A DNA stretch of 64,000 nt, from assembly GCF_937920985.1 (NCBI RefSeq), contig NZ_CALDXR010000047.1, positions 1 to 64,000 of the forward strand, in the 5' to 3' direction. The notes under the pieces are model-generated. The model did no database searches, had not been told where the DNA came from, and saw only the letters and a list, made by a program, of their open reading frames with translations. Both the position numbers and the translations under genes were made by a program. Positions 62,431 to 64,000 of the stretch are shown here, in pieces; the first letter of the stretch is position 1, and each line of letters opens with the position of its first letter. Source of the DNA: an uncultured Phascolarctobacterium sp. (GTDB lineage Bacteria; Bacillota; Negativicutes; Acidaminococcales; Acidaminococcaceae).

Positions 62431-62940
62431 TTAGTTCCACGAGTTAACATCAATTCTCCACAACGTCTGCTCATCACTCTTTTTCACAATCTTTAATACT
62501 ACGGATGTCTTTACGTTATTTTTAGTTTTCAAAAAAATTTTACCATCTTTGCTATATGAACCTCTATCTTCTATCCACCCCTTATTTTGTAAAGAACTAT
62601 TGTAATAATTTATTAGCCGACAACTCTGACTGGTCGGAACTTGAACTGTATACCAATAATGTGAATCTCTATGCATATCGTAAATTACAGTCGAAAAGCC
62701 AGACTTATAAATAATATTGATCGCCTCATTTCTTAGTTCCTGTTCATCAGCACTTTTCATGAATTGATTGCCTAATATAACACATACAATTAACAGTACA
62801 ACTATTACACAAATCTTTCTTTTATCTATAGTCTTTAATATTGCCAATATACTTTTCTCCATAGTGTTTAAGGTAACATCCTTTCCTGCGACAACACTGC
62901 TGCCTTTAACATTAGCAGCCTTATCTGCATCCAGGTTCAC
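62431..62940 (-). CDS. Single-pass membrane protein fused to a haemagglutinin-repeat fragment (orphan CDI-type gene)
   Basis: 169 residues from the GTG at 62940. Residues 1-26 (NLDADKAANVKGSSVVAGKD and onward) are a piece of a CdiA/FHA repeat and lie in frame with further repeat sequence back to about 62967. After an internal Met (62862) the character changes: a basic stretch, one transmembrane helix (about residues 43-57), and a soluble domain of about 100 residues with no recognised family. True translation may start at 62862; neither start has a strong ribosome site. It may be an orphan immunity protein or a leftover from toxin exchange. Confidence 0.55.
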   Translation of the reverse strand: MNLDADKAANVKGSSVVAGKDVTLNTMEKSILAILKTIDKRKICVIVVLLIVCVILGNQFMKSADEQELRNEAINIIYKSGFSTVIYDMHRDSHYWYTVQVPTSQSCRLINYYNSSLQNKGWIEDRGSYSKDGKIFLKTKNNVKTSVVLKIVKKSDEQTLWRIDVNSWN

Positions 62941-62967
62941 ATTGCCTTTAACACTGCCAACTATATC
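62868..62967 (-). pseudogene. Detached fragment of CdiA/filamentous haemagglutinin repeat
   Basis: The minus strand encodes DIVGSVKGNVNLDADKAANV and GSSVVAGKDVTLN in one frame, the beta-helix repeat type of two-partner-secretion adhesins. It has no start of its own and a stop codon lies upstream at 62992-62994. The parent-like gene ends 640 bases upstream. Such fragments mark recombination points in CDI loci. Confidence 0.65.
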
Positions 62968-63334
62968 AATTGGAAAGCAAAAACAATATATTTATTCCAA
63001 ATTCATTCTTGAAAAATAATATAACGAACGGCATTATGAATATAAGAAGAAAACTTCCTATTAAAAAGATTAGGCTGTTTTTTATAAGAAATCTTTTCTT
63101 TAAACGTTGTGTTTTTTCTTCATCTTTTCTCATGTAGGTAAGCATTTCTCTAACATCATTATGTATATTCCCCCATATTATGGCTAAAAATAATGGTAAT
63201 ACTTTTATTGGAAAATAATACTTCCATAACACAATTCTTGAAGGTGTCGGAGGCCCAACTATATATACCATATAAAATATTATGTAGTATATTATATATG
63301 TAATATAACATTTAGTTGTTTTGTTTATTTTCAT
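62966..63334 (-). CDS. Small multi-helix membrane protein in the CDI-like cluster
   Basis: 122 residues, three hydrophobic stretches: about 9-28, 42-57 and 88-112, separated by a charged loop (MRKDEEKTQRLKKR). Very AT-rich. GAGAGGATCAGGAA precedes the ATG. It overlaps the upstream small gene by 23 bases. No family recognised. Position after a CdiA end fits an immunity-type membrane protein, but this is inference. Confidence 0.6.
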   Translation of the reverse strand: MKINKTTKCYITYIIYYIIFYMVYIVGPPTPSRIVLWKYYFPIKVLPLFLAIIWGNIHNDVREMLTYMRKDEEKTQRLKKRFLIKNSLIFLIGSFLLIFIMPFVILFFKNEFGINILFLLSN

Positions 63335-63638
63335 TTCCTGATCCTCTCAATTCATTTATGGTTTTTATATCAAGCATTAGTCCTAAATTATCTAGCGTAT
63401 CTATTAACTCATTTTGTTCAAACTTATCAGTAACAATTGAATCCCAATCAATATTACTAAAGTTTTTGTTTTTAACAATTTCATAAAGCTTCTTAGCATC
63501 TCCAGTTAAGCTGATAACTTTAGCCGTAGAGTCAAAATTATTATAATTTTCTTCTCCAAGTATATTTTTTAAAGAATTATACTGTTTACCTTCATTATCA
63601 ATAATATCATGCCAAGAATCCACTATTAGTAAGTTCAC
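63312..63638 (-). CDS. Small acidic protein directly after the CdiA end (possible immunity protein)
   Basis: 108 residues, soluble, acidic (MNLLIVDSWHDIIDNEGKQY and DIDWD-like segments). It starts with GTG inside the end of the CdiA-like gene, preceded by AGGTGG at 8 bases, so the two are coupled. Gene position and size match CdiI immunity proteins, but no toxin domain precedes it, so its partner is missing. No family recognised. Confidence 0.6.
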   Translation of the reverse strand: MNLLIVDSWHDIIDNEGKQYNSLKNILGEENYNNFDSTAKVISLTGDAKKLYEIVKNKNFSNIDWDSIVTDKFEQNELIDTLDNLGLMLDIKTINELRGSGNENKQNN

Positions 63639-63999
63639 TCATGATACCACCTACAAGAGCATGAAGAGCGTTCTTTTCTGCACTGCCTTCTTGCCAGCCA
63701 TTTTTTATAGCCAAATCGCCTACTGCTTTATAAGCAATCTCTCCAAAAAGTCCAGCCAGCTCTTGGCGTTCTTCAACCTTCGTCTTGTCAAAAATCTCAC
63801 CAATCTTGTTAAGGCTGTTTTGGGTATCACGATTCAGGTCTTTAAGATCCTGCTTCTGGTTCCCTTTATCCCTGATTTCAATTTCACCTTCAGAAACAGT
63901 TGTCTTGGTTACGCTTTCAGCATTATCTTTAGCACCTACACCAATGTTAGGCGTTACACCTGCATCTTTGTTCTTAGCATTCTTAGATGTATCGACATT
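63607..63999 (-). CDS. CdiA-like contact-dependent inhibition protein, C-terminal end (5' truncated by window)
   Basis: The last 130 residues of a large two-partner-secretion protein; the gene continues beyond the window. The segment SEGEIEIRDKGNQKQDLKDL and then TQNSLNKIGEIFDKTKVEER with LAGLFGEIAYKAVGDLAIKNG is the conserved pre-toxin region found before the variable toxin in CdiA homologs. It continues ALHALVGGIMSELTNSG and stops at once, so the toxin domain is absent. Either the toxin was lost or replaced by recombination, or it was shifted out of frame. Not visible as a complete ORF here because its start lies outside. Confidence 0.8.
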   Translation of the reverse strand, partial: NVDTSKNAKNKDAGVTPNIGVGAKDNAESVTKTTVSEGEIEIRDKGNQKQDLKDLNRDTQNSLNKIGEIFDKTKVEERQELAGLFGEIAYKAVGDLAIKNGWQEGSAEKNALHALVGGIMSELTNSGFLA

Positions 64000-64000
64000 G

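Noticed and set aside
1..64000. CRISPR array, tRNA or rRNA gene
   Set aside because: No regularly spaced repeats and no cloverleaf or rRNA stretch was recognised in the intergenic regions; a covariance search would be needed to exclude a divergent tRNA.

Overview
The window looks like chromosomal DNA of an anaerobic, diderm Firmicute, most likely a Negativicute (an Acidaminococcaceae/Phascolarctobacterium-like gut organism is a reasonable guess, not proven). The reasons are a TonB-dependent outer-membrane receptor and a CdiA-type adhesin end alongside Firmicute-type synteny: decarboxylase-tmk-holB-ricT-methyltransferase, yabE-rnmV-rsmA, and yybS-gdpP-rplI. There is also a set of FAD-linked 2-hydroxyacid dehydrogenases. 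About 60 protein genes fill the window. I saw no rRNA, tRNA or CRISPR array.

Left part (1-31.8 kb): an XRE regulator; three tandem FAD-linked oxidases of the GlcD type with a duplicated intergenic element between two of them; an alanine/glycine:cation symporter; ligA-pcrA; a TtcA-like tRNA thiolase with an EamA exporter; an AAA-ATPase/PD-(D/E)XK protein; a crcB-Hpt-hybrid kinase cluster; a candidate small RNA; bioB behind an operator-like promoter; VanZ; the one-carbon pair folD/fhs; trmB with a SEDS/PBP cell-wall pair; a DUF697 protein; GluQ-RS; a patatin lipase; and a cytosolic 5'-nucleotidase.

Middle part (32-48.6 kb): a MocR/PdxR regulator facing pdxST; a TauE/SafE permease with a structured leader; the yybS-gdpP-rplI operon; a YczE-type membrane protein; a cold-shock protein; and then the most unusual locus of the window (41.75-48.1 kb). 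This is a visibly AT-rich operon encoding a TonB-dependent receptor, two different nitrogenase-component-1-like subunits that both keep P-cluster-type cysteines and a C-x(4-5)-IGDD signature, and a periplasmic-binding lipoprotein. A MerR/GyrI-type regulator is divergent, and a 12-bp perfect dyad sits between the -35 and -10 boxes of the operon promoter. No NifH-like reductase and no ABC permease or ATPase is encoded in the window. I read it as an uptake-and-reduction system for an unknown, perhaps metal- or tetrapyrrole-containing, substrate.

Right part (48.2-64 kb): a YneA-like LysM protein; a fourth GlcD-type oxidase in an operon with an AEC carrier; an Rrf2/IscR-type regulator with an operator; an HD protein coupled to a secreted protein; a DUF1624 membrane protein; conserved housekeeping operons (yabE-rnmV-rsmA and decarboxylase-tmk-holB-ricT-trmN6). 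At the edge is the 3' end of a contact-dependent-inhibition locus: a CdiA pre-toxin region that stops without a toxin domain, followed by AT-rich small genes and a detached fragment of haemagglutinin repeat. Many gene starts were moved to the codon preceded by a Shine-Dalgarno sequence; the reason is given in each entry.
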